A DNA stretch of 64,000 bases. Origin: Trichoplax adhaerens. Its lineage: Eukaryota > Placozoa > Uniplacotomia > Trichoplacea > Trichoplacidae. The DNA lies in the NCBI RefSeq assembly GCF_000150275.1, contig NW_002060964.1:106891-170890 (forward strand). The letters are read 5' to 3'. How positions within the stretch are numbered: the first letter of the stretch is position 1; each line of letters opens with the position of its first letter. Positions 47,953 through 60,490 of the stretch are shown here, one piece after another. The notes beneath the pieces were generated by a model, which saw only the letters and a program-made list of their open reading frames with translations, was not told the origin of the DNA and ran no database searches. Made by a program: the position numbers and the translations under genes.

Positions 47953-49083
47953 CTACAACCAAATATTTTCTGGATTCATTGGATAAAATTGATTCCGGCA
48001 TTCTTCTACAACCTTTTCTACTTTCTGCCGCATTTCCGAACTTGCTTTTTTACTTAGTATTATTTGCATACATGAATATATTTTAAGGCTACCTTCTTCA
48101 TCTAACTTTTCCACTAAGATATCGAGTAAATTTTGTAATCCTCGTGGACTTCGATCCATAAAGAGATCGTTTGGCGATCGATGACCCAGAAATAAGATCA
48201 TTTGCAAATCTTGTAGAGCTTCAGTATTATCGTGTAATTCGTGATAACGACTAGGATTCCTGAATATATCCACGTACATCTTAAAGTTGTTTGAAAATCG
48301 AATAGCAGAAGTGTACGGTATGTCATAACAGTTTATTCCTAGCCTATGACATGAATATCTAATCAGACTATCAGCAGATAACATTCGATATTCTTCGTCA
48401 TTTGCAATAAAATTTTTGATGTGATTTCTAATAAAATAGCTTAATGCCATATTGCCATTTTCTTTAACAGCACTATGAAATAGTAGTGCGATACCGTCGT
48501 CGGTTAATAGATCTGTCACGATACTATCTAAAAGATTAGTGACTCCAGATCGACTATTTTTATCTGGAAGAGAAAGATAGTATATACCATGGATAAGATA
48601 GACAAGACGAAATCGATTCATCGATTGTGTAATCTCTTCCTTCGTATACAACAGCTGTGCCACATCAGATTTTAATAAATCGCCGAACGTAATTTGAAAA
48701 TTTTTCAACGGGATAGTTTGATCACGATAAGCATTTGAAAGATTATGATAAATTGGTGGTACTTTCTCGTCATGTAGAATATTTTGGTTTAAAGAGACTC
48801 CGCTACCAATAAAATTGAAATTGTTGTCCAATCCTCTAATATCTAAACCTGACTTAAATTTAATTCCTTTTAAGTATCTTATAATAGTATCTCCTTCACC
48901 ACACGCGATATCAGCCACTAAAGTGACTCGTTTATCGTCGTTTAGTAAACCTTGGTTTTGTAATTTATTTAAGAAAGTATGATTGACTATCGATCCATTT
49001 CTTTTTTCGTTACTTAAGTTCTTGTAGGCTCTGAAAGCTTTATCATATTCATAGACATCGGTTTTAATTGCAAATGGATGCAT
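47953..49083 (-). CDS. intronless SAM-dependent methyltransferase-like protein, copy A
   Basis: A single exon of 376 aa. Class I SAM-methyltransferase features are visible in order: motif I ADIACGEGD at residues 57-65, LDIRGLD at 80-86 (acidic residue after strand 2), a GD at 134-135, FRLVYLIHGIYY at 158-169 (strand 4 region) and LLTDDGIALLFHS at 192-204 (strand 5). A family-specific C-terminal half carries DIFRNPSRYHELHD and FLGHRSPNDLFMDRSPRGL. No signal peptide or membrane segment. The start is set by the HAIRTD/FAIKTD block shared with the 61543 copy. Substrate unknown; the fold order resembles small-molecule N-methyltransferases such as histamine N-methyltransferase, but I cannot claim that. 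It is almost identical to copy B (56270-57406) except for one patch and the last 15 residues. Lack of introns contrasts with all other genes here. Confidence 0.85.
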   Translation of the reverse strand: MHPFAIKTDVYEYDKAFRAYKNLSNEKRNGSIVNHTFLNKLQNQGLLNDDKRVTLVADIACGEGDTIIRYLKGIKFKSGLDIRGLDNNFNFIGSGVSLNQNILHDEKVPPIYHNLSNAYRDQTIPLKNFQITFGDLLKSDVAQLLYTKEEITQSMNRFRLVYLIHGIYYLSLPDKNSRSGVTNLLDSIVTDLLTDDGIALLFHSAVKENGNMALSYFIRNHIKNFIANDEEYRMLSADSLIRYSCHRLGINCYDIPYTSAIRFSNNFKMYVDIFRNPSRYHELHDNTEALQDLQMILFLGHRSPNDLFMDRSPRGLQNLLDILVEKLDEEGSLKIYSCMQIILSKKASSEMRQKVEKVVEECRNQFYPMNPENIWL

Positions 49084-49139
49084 TATTATACTAATAGTTT
49101 CTTTTGTTAGCTTTTATTCCAATGTTGAGGGTAGACAGG

Positions 49140-49600
49140 AGATATCCTCATTAATTTTATGATTTTATTTCTTTTCTTTGCATATGTAGTTCACTACCGT
49201 ACTTATGATTAAATACATTAGACTATATTATCAATAGATGCAGCAGGGGGTAGGGCATGAGTATAAAATAACTGACTTTTGGAATCAAACTAGGAACTGC
49301 CTGAATAATTAATACAAAGCGAACCGGTCGTTGATCCCATCTGCTTATCCTCTTTAGTAGAATATTAATACAGCATTTCCATCGCAATCCAAAGGGTTAC
49401 CTTTCACGATTGTAATTATTACTAAGATTTTATTTTTGTCTAACCAATATGGTACGTTAATCAAGCACTGTATGATGGCTGGTCTGGCATAAAATTGATA
49501 TCCTATCGCTACGCATAGTATAAAGCATGCAAATAGCATAGTCAAATTATTAGGATATTGTTGATTAAACATGTCATACTGCTACAACGTACAGTATATC
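49140..49600. repeat. 5' flank of copy A, diverged duplicate of 57450-57880
   Basis: After the first 25 or so bases upstream of the ATG, similarity to the flank of copy B drops sharply but remains recognisable. 49312-49370 aligns with 57598-57655, and 49457-49570 with 57740-57860. A short part of the same flank is also seen at 60615-60680, beside the 59.8-60.5 kb relic. So the duplicated unit included at least 500 bp upstream. The open frame at 49354-49572 (minus) lies in this flank, is not open in the other copies, and is therefore not called a gene. Confidence 0.55.
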
Positions 49601-52600
49601 ATATTTTTGAGTATGCTTGATCTGTTAGTACCCATTTTGCAATCAATATCCAGGGATAAATCTAGCAAAATATGCACTGTACTCTTTCAAATATGTACAG
49701 TATTGGACAAAGTATATTACTAAATTATGATATGCAAACGGAATATAGGGTACCAATTAATACCATCATTATTGCTATTCGAAATGATAAAAAATAACAA
49801 CAATAAATGAGCTTTTATTTCAACTCATGGTGTCTAAAAAATGGTTAGCATCGGCCTGTAAATGAGGAATTCTGTGTATTGATGTAAGCACTATTCCTAT
49901 TTGGTTATTAGCTTAAAAATCATTATAATCTACTATGATGCTATGCGATAGTAATGAAGTCTTACGGCAAATTATTCTAATGAGCAATGTAACCCGCCTC
50001 GTTGCAAGCGGTCTCCATAGGGTTTCATAGTACTGTACGCTTAAAATTCAAGATGTGCGCTCAAAATATAGTACCACAGTAGCGGTAAAGTACTCAATAA
50101 GGATTTCTATGCACAATGAACAGTACTGGATAACTTTAGATTCCTGTGCCAGAGACTACCAAAACTGTCTCCTTACATCATTGAGTGGAGCCCATCTTTA
50201 TTATTTAGCTGAAAGTCAATTCATCAACTTTAACTGCTATTAAAACCTTTCTGCTGACTGTGCAACTTTTATTAAACCAATTAGGCTAATACTGTATTAA
50301 CTCAAGTTGCACATGCTAATTATCAACTTTATTGCATAAATTCGATCCAGCCATGGCAAAAATACGATAACAGAATTACTATAGCATTGACCGATGATGA
50401 GGATGCGAGCTTTGTTTAGACCTCGCTATCAAACGCCTAAATGTAGCTTTAATAAAACAGCTAATAACTCTGAAATAAGATTAAACTAAGATTTACAGGC
50501 TTTAATTAGATTAAAATGAATAAGTACAATTGTCACCTAATTATTAATCATGTAATATACCGAAAATATACATTAAAAGTATGAAAATTACATAAATTTT
50601 TTATCTTGTAAACTGAAAATTAAGTTGATTGAAGAACATTATGGATCTTTTTTATAATTCTATAAAAGCCGGTATCAATCCAAATGGCTTCCTTACTAGA
50701 CTCATAGAGTAATTTATTTAATCCATTTAGAAATGCGTAACGTTGCCTGAAATTAAAGTACTTTTGTTAGATTCATAAAAGCCGACTTTCGTAATGTAAA
50801 CATAGTTACGGCTATAACAAAGATCTTAAAAATGTCCATTGGCAAAATGCAAAAGTTGATCACCCAATCTTCTCGTAATCTAAACCCAATATATTTTATT
50901 CTAAGTGAAGCCAATTTGATTGCTAAAATGAATACACTAAACTGAATTTTTCACTTTTCAATTTATTTGAAATATCAAAGCTAGTACCGCTTACAAGAAA
51001 GATACACTTGATTTAGTAGTATATTTATACATTAATACGCAAGTTTTACGACTATTAACAGGTCTAACTAATTATTGGTGAAATTTGCCTGTTGTTGACA
51101 TACCATAAACCTAAGATGATATCGTAATTCCGCTTTCCAACGAAGTGAATCATGGCTAATTCAAAATAAAAGTTATAAAAAGGAGCTACAATTAATTGAT
51201 ACACTTACGATTCATAGATTAACTATTATTCGACCGAAGATGGTGTTGCAGCAATTTATTATCAGAGAAGCTGACTGTATTAAAATGCACAGCGCACACA
51301 CCTACTATTATTAGGCGGTTCTATTCAACAGTGAATAAACGACAAAAGCTTTATTACCTTTTTATTACCGATTATTTGTAATTACTCGTTCGCTGCTTTT
51401 ACGGCATAGTCATCACTCATTAGAAGCCATTATTGTCCATTTGGGGTACCATAAATCATGACATTAAAATAGATGTGTGTATATGCAATATCTCTCTGCA
51501 AATTTTGTTCTGTGATGCGTAGTAATCACTTAATACTTTCAGGATTATTTTTTATTTTTCGTTTAAGGCCTATTAGGTGAAAATAATTAAATTAATTAAG
51601 CATTGTTCAAAGTTTTATTTATGATTTATCGGGACATGCATACCCGCTCTTAATGCCTGTAGGCACAAATTGGTACATATTGGTAGAGAGGCCAAGGATT
51701 GAATAAATAGCAAAGAACTAGCTGCTATCATTATAACAAATTGAATAATAAAGCAAAATTATGAAAGGAATACAGCCAAATAAGAGCTAACTCCATGACG
51801 ACTGAAATTATTTTCTATGTTGAATGTCAATGTTATAGTGATAATCAACTTTTAAAATTTGAATTCGTGTTCAATTCTCTATGAGAATTGACCCGTCCAT
51901 TTTGATTGGAAGAGGGTGCAAACTTTTAAGACATCTCTTATAATGCATTCCTAGGAGAATTTTAATTTCCTATAGGTTGAGTGTGATGGACGATTCGATG
52001 AGTCGGACCTATTTGTTATGCAGAGAATTGCATAAAGATTTGAGTTGAAAATAGATACTTTATTGTAAATTTTAATTCGCGTACAATGTAGTAGTTAGTG
52101 TACTGCAACACTAGCAGAGTAGCATATAAGCTGCCACGAAACAACATTCTGAGGCAAAAGTAACGCATAATGAAAGCCATGAATAAGCAACAAAAGAACC
52201 ATGATTTCTTTTATATCCTAATATAGTATTTACAAAATGATTTGTTTGTTTTAGTCACGCTTCACAGAATGTTGGTGATATAGTCCATATCATATCATAT
52301 AGGATATGATTATAATAGTTATTTGTATTGGCTTAATTCTGTAGAGCCAATACAAGCTGAATAGAAGCAACCTGCACCAAGTTGTGCTTCCATACAGAAA
52401 TAACTACCTCAGGACATTTGGTGGTTTAGTTATTGCAGTATTTGTTACGGCTTCGTAATTATTGCTTATTGCTGGTACAAATCAGTAAACAGCCAAATCT
52501 ATTAATCTATTTATTATTTACTATTGGCAAGAGTCACTCCACCTAAAGTCGGAACTACATTGATTTCGTTTCAATTTCTCTATCAATTAATAGTAGTATT

Positions 52601-53355
52601 GGTGGTCAAAAAAATAAAATTTTAGTAAATTAAGTTAAACTACCAACAATTGAAGTCTAAACAAAATAAATTACCGAAAAAAAATAGTTTATTATAACTT
52701 TAACGACAATCTTAGCAAAAATTCTCAAATGAATAAAAAAATAAGGGCAGAACGATTGCCCCAACCAACCAAACTATCAATTAATGAGATAACTCACAAT
52801 TATCATAGACTTTTCTTGTCTTCTCTAACTTCAACTGCATTAAACTATCGAACTACGCCATCTTTTATATGATATACAGAGCAGTTGGTGTTATTAGACT
52901 ATCCAACTATCATTCTACAATAATCCAAGTTAAACTAGCAATCAAACACAAATGATAAGATAAACTATATCCTAGACTCTAGAAAACTACAAAATTAATA
53001 CTAAGTATAACGGTAACAGCACAAATAAAATGCTATTGATTAGCTACCGGTAATTAATTGATAAAGCTATCTAAGTAATAAATAGATAATTATTTTGTTG
53101 CACTATTTAAGATAGATCAAATGCTCTTAATCAACTTCTTGGTGCAGTATCATGGCTTTCCTAAAAGTTGCTAGTATGTCGCAAACAAGATAGAATAACG
53201 GTATACCCTTAGTATCGTTAATATTCTTAGACGATAAATAAATAAGTACGAGTATCTAAAGCTATAGATCAAAAGGGAAGTGATCGTCAAATGACATAAT
53301 ATACGCGTATTAGTCTAATTACCAGCTACGCGGATGTATAAATTGTGTTAGCTTC
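49601..53355. other. AT-rich intergenic DNA, nothing supported
   Basis: No exon chain, family relic or clear repeat was recognised. The open frame at 50055-50243 (plus, 62 codons) resembles nothing known to me. Confidence 0.5.
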
Positions 53356-53540
53356 TTAGTTATAAAGCTTATTCTGGCATTCTTTTACGGCTCCTTCTAT
53401 CTTTTTCTTAAATTCATCGCTTGCTTTTCGGCTCAGGATGATATGTATATACGAAAGTAAGTCAAGATTGCCATTCTTCTCAATAAAGTCTTCTACTCTA
53501 CGAGTATAAATAGAACGTCCGTAGGTACATGATTCATTCT
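53356..53540 (-). pseudogene. 3' fragment of a methyltransferase-like gene
   Basis: The minus-strand frame ending at 53356 gives a C-terminus with IILSRKASDEFKKKIEGAV, almost the same as residues 345-360 of the 61543 copy and followed by a stop at the same place. Above about 53540 the match is lost, and the frame is broken near 53500. Immediately upstream (53545-53645) a 33-codon open segment ending in NGRLEQ does not match the family. This is a truncated copy of the 61543 type. Confidence 0.65.
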
Positions 53541-56269
53541 ATCATTGTTCTAATCTTCCATTGACAACCCTATATGTGATGTAAAAGTCTTCAGAAGGAA
53601 GCAACTGCTCTGTCTTGTGTTCTAACATACGATCTTCTACTTTCTACAAATAAGTATCCCTAAAACTAGAACGTATCTTTGTGACTAATACATCACAACA
53701 TGCATATACTTGCATAGTGACTAATTTTACACGATAGTAAATAAGACTGTACAGTACAGTAGCAGATTTAGTACCCGCTTTTGACTATGTTATCATAAGC
53801 GTATGCTTTGCTAAAAGAATATACGATGAAGTACTTGTAAAGCTCTACCGTCATCGCAATAGCTACCAAAGAAGAAGTTTTTTCGCTGATACTATCCTAT
53901 CTACTCTAGTAATTCTTTATTGCTTGCTTAATCTATGTATAAAGAATTAGATAAGCAAAATGAACTTTTTACTATATGATGCCATCACGGGACTAGAATG
54001 TATTGCGCTTACAAACTAAGGTTTACAACGCGAAAAAATACTAAAGAAGCTTATGCTTATAAGAGCTCTATCATTTATTTTGAGAAATCGCTCTTCACCC
54101 TACTCCCTCTCCCTCTCTTATCATTACATTACTGTTCTATTTACTAATGAATGAAGTAGAAATAAAATAAATAAGATTATGCCGGGCTATCCAATCATGA
54201 AGCGACAACCTATCTAAATTTTCGTAAATATGATATCGTAATTAGTCAGCCAAACGTGTTCATTCTTGAATATACGAGTATGTAAATATTATCCGGAAAT
54301 AATATGGTTAGTATTGAATATCGAGCTAACTGTAAATAGTGTAAAAACTGAGATTTTATCTTTAAAATAAGATTCTATTATCATAAAAATACTTGACATA
54401 TTATCGTTAAATAGAGTTTAATGATACTCATCGAAATTTTTTAGATCGTATTTTGTCATAAGAAATTGCTATTTAATAGAACTTCAACAAATAATGATTT
54501 TAGCTATTAATCCATTATGCTTTGTAATGAAATAAGTAAATCGTCTATTTTCAGGCTTTGCAATAAAAAGAATCATCATTATATTAAAAGGGAGGTGGAT
54601 TTTCAATGCAAAGTTATCAGTTTTAAATTAGCCAGTTACTAATTATTCAAATATGTACTTAAAAACTAACGTATACCATAAGTCGTGCTCGTAAAACTAA
54701 ATAGTGTACCATGGCTTGGACAACTAACCACGAAATATAAAGTATACATGTCTTGATCAATTGGTTTCGTTTGAAAATCTGCAGTTTATCCAACTTCTCA
54801 GCTATGAGTACAGTATATGTTATATTAAAACATTAACTACCGTCATTGTAAATTCTAAAGCAATAATTATGGATGAATAATTATAGTTATTGAAACCAGA
54901 AACCACTATGAATACCAGCGTAAACTAGGCGAAAAATCAATTTATTAAATGCGAGTATATTTACTTCAAATCAATAATTTAGTAATATTAGGGAATCTAG
55001 TATGAGTCTTTCTGAACGTAGATAATTTATTGTAAGATTAATTTAGAGCAATTTAGATTGATGATGCTTTAGTTTTATTCTATCAACTGCCATGAAGCGT
55101 AAAAAAGCGATGCAGTTCTACACTTTAGTAAAAGAATAGTAAAGTAACCAAGGAAGCTGTCAAAAAGTAATCTTGAAGTAGGATACTTTGTTTCTCCAAT
55201 AATTAATCAATATAACAATTCTAGTTGGTTCTTATATTTTTGGGATAGTATAGTAGACTGGAACAGCATTAATGGCTTCCTTTTTACTAATATTTTTAAG
55301 AACACATTCTTGCTGTATTTTTGGCATTGTTGTTCAAGATTAAGATGGGGAGGTATTTTCCTCAATTAATTACGTCAAGCTAAAGTAATAATACCACAGT
55401 TTAATAAATTTAAATTTTCTTTCCTATTATCTCTCAGATAGGTAAATTGAATCAGATGAATACAAGATGAATTAATAGTACTAATAACAAAATAAATATG
55501 GTGGAAAAATGCTATCCATATGCACTATTATTGTACTATGTATGATAAAGCTGCCGGTAAGTATAATATTTAGAAGATAAGAATTAAGTGTAAGGTAAAC
55601 ATTAGAGTTTCTATTCATTACTGTTATGATTTTGGTGCTTGTTGCCTAGAGTAGTAATGGAAGACCTCTAAGTGATGATATTTAATTTGCTAATCGCGAT
55701 TGTAGTTAAAATTTCTGAAGTATCTTCAATAGAGATCTCGTTGTTATTTTTGCAGCAATAATTTCTAACTTTGATATAGCTTTACTGTTGAACCACAGAG
55801 TAATATTATATTTACTGTTTTCGATACTCATTTTAGTGGCAAAACAACAATATTGTGGCGTGCATTTTACGAATCGAAGGCGAGTGATTTTTTTCGCCTA
55901 GACAGCCAATACGATAGTATGTAAAATTTGCCAGTAACTATTCGAGTAGTACATTTTTGGGTTGATCATACTTAAAGATAATTCATTCATTTTGTCGTTA
56001 AAAGTAATATTTAATAGTAAATATCTCAATCAATGTACGTTATTAACAAGTTATAATTTTCAATTTTGATGGTCATTATAAAATATAATCCTTAAAAAAT
56101 AGTTTATATTCTGATCGATAGTGCAGGCGCAGTAATTATTAATTAGTATAGTTCTACAAGTAACTCATATTTCGTATGATTTAGTTTTATCAGAAATAAT
56201 CTTGATGCATCTGATGTCGAAAATCATATTAGTATATTACATACAGTTTAGGTTGTAGGAAAATACATT
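53541..56269. other. AT-rich intergenic DNA in the methyltransferase array
   Basis: Contains one TGTAC/GTACA palindrome at about 53749-53761 and a pyrimidine-rich stretch near 54098-54120. No gene, relic or RNA was recognised. Confidence 0.45.
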
Positions 56270-57406
56270 TTACAACATAGATATTATCTTTTCTGGGCTG
56301 ATTTGAGAAAATAGATTCCGACATTCTTCTGCAACCTTTTCTACTTTCTGCCGCATTTCCGAACTTGCTTTTTTACTTAGTATTATTTGCATACATGAAT
56401 ATATTTTAAGGTTGCCTTCTTCATCTAACTTTTCCACTAAGATATCGAGTAAATTTTGTAATCCTCGTGGACTTCGATCCATAAAGAGATCGTTTGGCGA
56501 TCGATGACCCAGAAATAAGATCATTTGCAAATCTTGTAGAGCTTCAGTATTATCGTGTAATTCGTGATAACGACTAGGATTCCTGAATATATCCACGTAC
56601 ATCTTAAAGTTGTTTGAAAATCGAATAGCAGAAGTGTACGGTATGTCATAACAGTTTATTCCTAGCCTATGACATGAATATCTAATCAGACTATCAGCAG
56701 ATAACATTCGATATTCTTCGTCAGTTGGAATAAAATTTTTGATGTGATTTCTAATAAAATAGCTTAATGCAACATTACCATTTACTTTAAGAGAACTATG
56801 AAATAGTAGTGCGATACCGTCGTCGGTTAATAGATCTGTCACGATACTATCTACAAGATTAGTGACTCCAAATCGACCATTTTTATGTGGAAAAGAAAGA
56901 TAGTATATACCATGGATAAGATAGACAAGACGAAATCGATTCATCGATTGTGTAATCTCTTCCTTCGTATACAATAGCTGTGCCACATCAGATTTTAATA
57001 AATCGCCGAACGTAATTTGAAAATTTTTCAACGGGATAGTTTGATCACGATAAGCATTTGAAAGATTATGATAAATTGGTGGTACTTTCTCGTCATGTAG
57101 AATATTTTGGTTTAAAGAGACTCCGCTACCAATAAAATTAAAATTGTTGTCCAATCCTCTAATATCTAAACCTGACTTAAATTTAATTCCTTTTAAGTAT
57201 CTTATAATAGTATCTCCTTCACCACACGCGATATCAGCCACTAAAGTGACTCGTTTATCGTCGTTTAGTAAACCTTGGTTTTGTAATTTATTTAAGAAAG
57301 TATGATTGACTATCGATCCATTTCTTTTTTCGTTACTTAAGTTCTTGTAGGCTCTGAAAGCTTTATCATATTCATAGACATCGGTTTTAATTGCAAATGG
57401 ATGCAT
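56270..57406 (-). CDS. intronless SAM-dependent methyltransferase-like protein, copy B
   Basis: A single exon of 378 aa, from the ATG that matches copy A and the 61543 copy. The frame is open for 11 more codons upstream but without an ATG, so the longer form is rejected. Motif I (ADIACGEGD) and all other motifs are as in copy A. Differences are concentrated in about residues 171-228, where copy B reads HKNGRFGVTNLVD and copy A reads DKNSRSGVTNLLD, and in the last 15 residues. In the patch copy B is nearer to the 61543 copy (HKNGRYGVTNLLD), so it is probably the ancestral version there. Elsewhere nearly every codon is identical to copy A, including silent positions. Substrate and role are unknown. 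Confidence 0.85.
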   Translation of the reverse strand: MHPFAIKTDVYEYDKAFRAYKNLSNEKRNGSIVNHTFLNKLQNQGLLNDDKRVTLVADIACGEGDTIIRYLKGIKFKSGLDIRGLDNNFNFIGSGVSLNQNILHDEKVPPIYHNLSNAYRDQTIPLKNFQITFGDLLKSDVAQLLYTKEEITQSMNRFRLVYLIHGIYYLSFPHKNGRFGVTNLVDSIVTDLLTDDGIALLFHSSLKVNGNVALSYFIRNHIKNFIPTDEEYRMLSADSLIRYSCHRLGINCYDIPYTSAIRFSNNFKMYVDIFRNPSRYHELHDNTEALQDLQMILFLGHRSPNDLFMDRSPRGLQNLLDILVEKLDEEGNLKIYSCMQIILSKKASSEMRQKVEKVAEECRNLFSQISPEKIISML

Positions 57407-58549
57407 TATTATACTAATAGTTTCTTTTGTTAACTTCAATCCCTATGTTAAATTAAGGGTAATGGCTCGGCATGTGTAATGAACTTGATTTGTTTGCTCT
57501 AGGTAACTTCTTTATCAATTGATAAGTACACTAGAAATCTCCGATTACCATCCCTTAAGGCAGCCAATGAATGTAAATGAGCCGACTTCTAGACTTATTA
57601 AATATGCAAAGCACCCCGATCGCTGATCCTATTTATCCATCGATTATTAGAATAATATGGTATGATGTACTCTAATCCATAGTTATTTATGACTGTAACC
57701 TGTACCTATGACCACCTCATGTAGCTTAATTAATAAATTATGTTAATCAAGTATTGTATGATGAATGACTTAGTCTAGTATTGCTCTTACACGCTAAGCT
57801 ATGCATACAGCAAGCATATGACCGTAGTTAACTTTACAAGTTATTCTAGATAACAGAAATACAACATCAATTAGTGCAGAATAGTGTATAATCGAGTCCA
57901 TCATATGCTCTTACCATTACAAGCGGGTACTAAATGGAACATTTGGACAATTTGTAGGGGACCTTTATTAATATCGTATAGTATTATTGCTTGGCTTGTA
58001 AACAAAATATTCTAAATATTTATAGCGCTAACATAAATACACTGAATTTATCATTTTATACAATAACAACAATTGTTATTGACGTCGTATATTCAATAAA
58101 ACATGCTACTGGTTATGGTAGTTCGAACTTTTGAATTAAAGAACTCGTTTTGTACAGATAAATAAAAATTAGCACAAATCTTAAGTCTTGGATAAAGCAG
58201 AAGTGAAAAAAAAACACTCTACTGCAATTAAACGGTACTGATATGTTATTCGATAATAAGAACAAATTGATCGTGCCAGCGTTAACAACTAAGAGTAGAA
58301 ACACAACAAGTGAGTTATTTAGCTCATTTTTTATATAATTATTTACATTTATATAGCCCACGCTAGATATGCCAAGTTATTAGAGCTTTATACTAAAGTG
58401 GGCATAGAATAAGCTCTGAAATGATCTACTGTGTAAACATGTAGATATTAGAGGATATCCACCTTATTATGACCTACGGTATTAGTTATCTATATAAAGT
58501 TATCGACTAACTTTACCCTTTGTGGGTGTTAAACCATTGAAAAATTTTT
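57407..58549. other. 5' flank of copy B and intergenic DNA
   Basis: 57407-57431 still matches copy A closely. From 57450 to about 57880 only a diverged match remains (see 49140-49600). The 82-codon minus-strand frame at 58113-58361 is hydrophobic, has no resemblance to a known family and is not called. Confidence 0.5.
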
Positions 58550-58930
58550 GGAATGAATGATGGATTTAATTAAGATCTCACGAAAATCTTATAGAGTTTC
58601 AGTATTATCCGATGAAGTACTGTAAATTATAAAATAACGGTTAAACTTCTTAATATCGGTGTCTTTTTATACTCATTCCAATTCTTTGAGAATGAGCTAA
58701 TGAAGGGATGCAAAATTTTCTATCGAGTGAACGCATTCCGTAGAGTTCTTATCTTTAGATGATCTCATTCACTTGCATCTAAATGTTTAGTTACACTATC
58801 AAAATAATAATCTCTAGAATTATCTAATTGACCTATCATCTTTTCCATTACGTTTACATAAAGTGTTTTTATAATTACTAATACTTTATCATGCCGAAAG
58901 ACATCAGTCTAAATTTGTATATCTCCATAA
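58550..58930 (-). pseudogene. heavily deleted methyltransferase-like relic
   Basis: Two ends of the family are recognisable on the minus strand: the N-terminal TD-V-x-x-x-DK block at about 58880-58920, and the DNA of the TEALQDL block near 58585-58605. The middle, with the SAM-binding motif, is missing or unrecognisable, and stops are frequent. This is the most decayed copy; the call depends on two short matches in the right order and strand. Confidence 0.4.
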
Positions 58931-59774
58931 TATTCTTTACTTCTTTGTTGTCCAATTTATCTAAATATAGTACATAACGAGAGGAAAATCTTAATATGTA
59001 ATTTGATTTTTTTGTGGATAACTGCTGTACCACTTTTATAGGCAAGATTCTTTAATACTGGATAAGCTATAAACAGCAGACTACGGCAGATGATCGTTTG
59101 GCCATATGAAATCACATTCTAGAAAATTACTCCAACACTAATTAGTCCAGGACTAAAATTCATCTATACGTATAAGCAAAAGAAAAACGCCTTTTTTTTA
59201 AATCTAATTAACAAACCGTTCCCATATTTTGCATAAACAAGCTACAGTAGATGAAAAATATAAACAACAGTAATTTAAAATATACTAGTACAAACTCACG
59301 TCGCTTTGCTGACGGTTTACGATAATGTACCCATTTGTTAATAATTAACAGATAGTATTACCATTCGATATTATATATATCCCAGTAATAGCCAGGCACT
59401 ACTATATTCACAGCTATGCTTGTAGAATACTACTTTTCAATAATACATTCACGGATGAAATGCTATGAAATGCTATATTAAGATTAGTTAATGGTCCAAA
59501 GCAAATTATGATAACTAATGTACGGTGATGGACAAACCAAGTTAAGATTAGCAGGTACTGTAAGAATCTTATACTGACCTATTGAAATGAACCCATAATC
59601 ACAGTCATCTAACAGTAGTATAAATACCCTCCTCGCTGCTCGTGTACAGGGTGGGTCGGTGGCATTTCATAATATAGAGGATAATTAACGCCATTCCCTA
59701 CATCATCTACTACCGTATTCGATATATAGCAGTCAACGCCAACATTTGTACTGTACTAGCAATACTAAGCAATA

Positions 59775-60490
59775 CTAAGATGTTGCTATATTAAAATTTC
59801 TAGATGCTATCCAAAGGAAATTCGATACGCCGCTACTTAGTGACTTGTTACCAATTACCTTCTTCTTTAATTTAGGAGTGCTATTAAACAGTAGCACGAT
59901 ACTGTTATCGATTAATAGATCTGTCATAACACCGTCAAAAAGATTAGTGATTCTAAACCGACCAATTTTATACGGGGAAGCATAGTACATGCTTCCCCAT
60001 AAAATCGACCCATCGATTGCTTAATCTCGTCTTTCGTATATATATATACTGTATATACGGTACAGCATCTGTATCATATGAGATTTTAACAAATCGCCGT
60101 ATATATAATTTAATAATTTTTCAATGGGATAGTTTGATTTACGATAAGTACTTGAAAGAATATGATAAATTGACATTTTTTTCTCTTCTGCATCTACTGT
60201 TTTTGCTTACAGGGTTGCTGCTATCAATAAATTTAGAACAATTATCCCATTCCCTAGTGCCTAGACCTGTTTTAAATTCAATACCTTTAAAATACCCTAA
60301 AATAGTATCTTCTCCAACACATATCACATAAATAATTAAAGTTACTAGATTGCTTTCGCTCAATGAATCTTGATGCCATAAAATCTTTAAGAGAGCGATA
60401 GACTAATGATCCATTCCTTTTTTCGTGATATAATTTCTTGTAAGTCTGAATGCTTTATCATAAGCAAAAATATCATTTCTATTGCAAATG
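59775..60490 (-). pseudogene. frameshifted methyltransferase-like pseudogene
   Basis: Collinear with the intact copies but broken. About 60420-60490 matches the N-terminal DKAFR block; 60139-60363 covers motif I and beyond, with the glycine-rich loop degraded to ICVGEDT, then YFKGIEFKTGL. About 60005-60110 covers the FGDLLKSD to MNRF stretch, and 59775-59990 covers YYASPYKIGRF to LLFNS. Frameshifts separate the segments, and the C-terminal third (the PSRYHEL block onward) is absent. No functional enzyme can be made. It lies head-to-head with the intact 61543 gene, about 1.05 kb away. Confidence 0.8.

Noticed and set aside
57407-57439. Longer N-terminus for methyltransferase copy B
   Set aside because: The extension has no ATG (it begins with TTG), and the other two intact copies start at the inner Met.
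58113-58361. 82-codon hydrophobic minus-strand frame
   Set aside because: AT-rich composition gives hydrophobic residues by chance; no relative in the flanks of the other copies.
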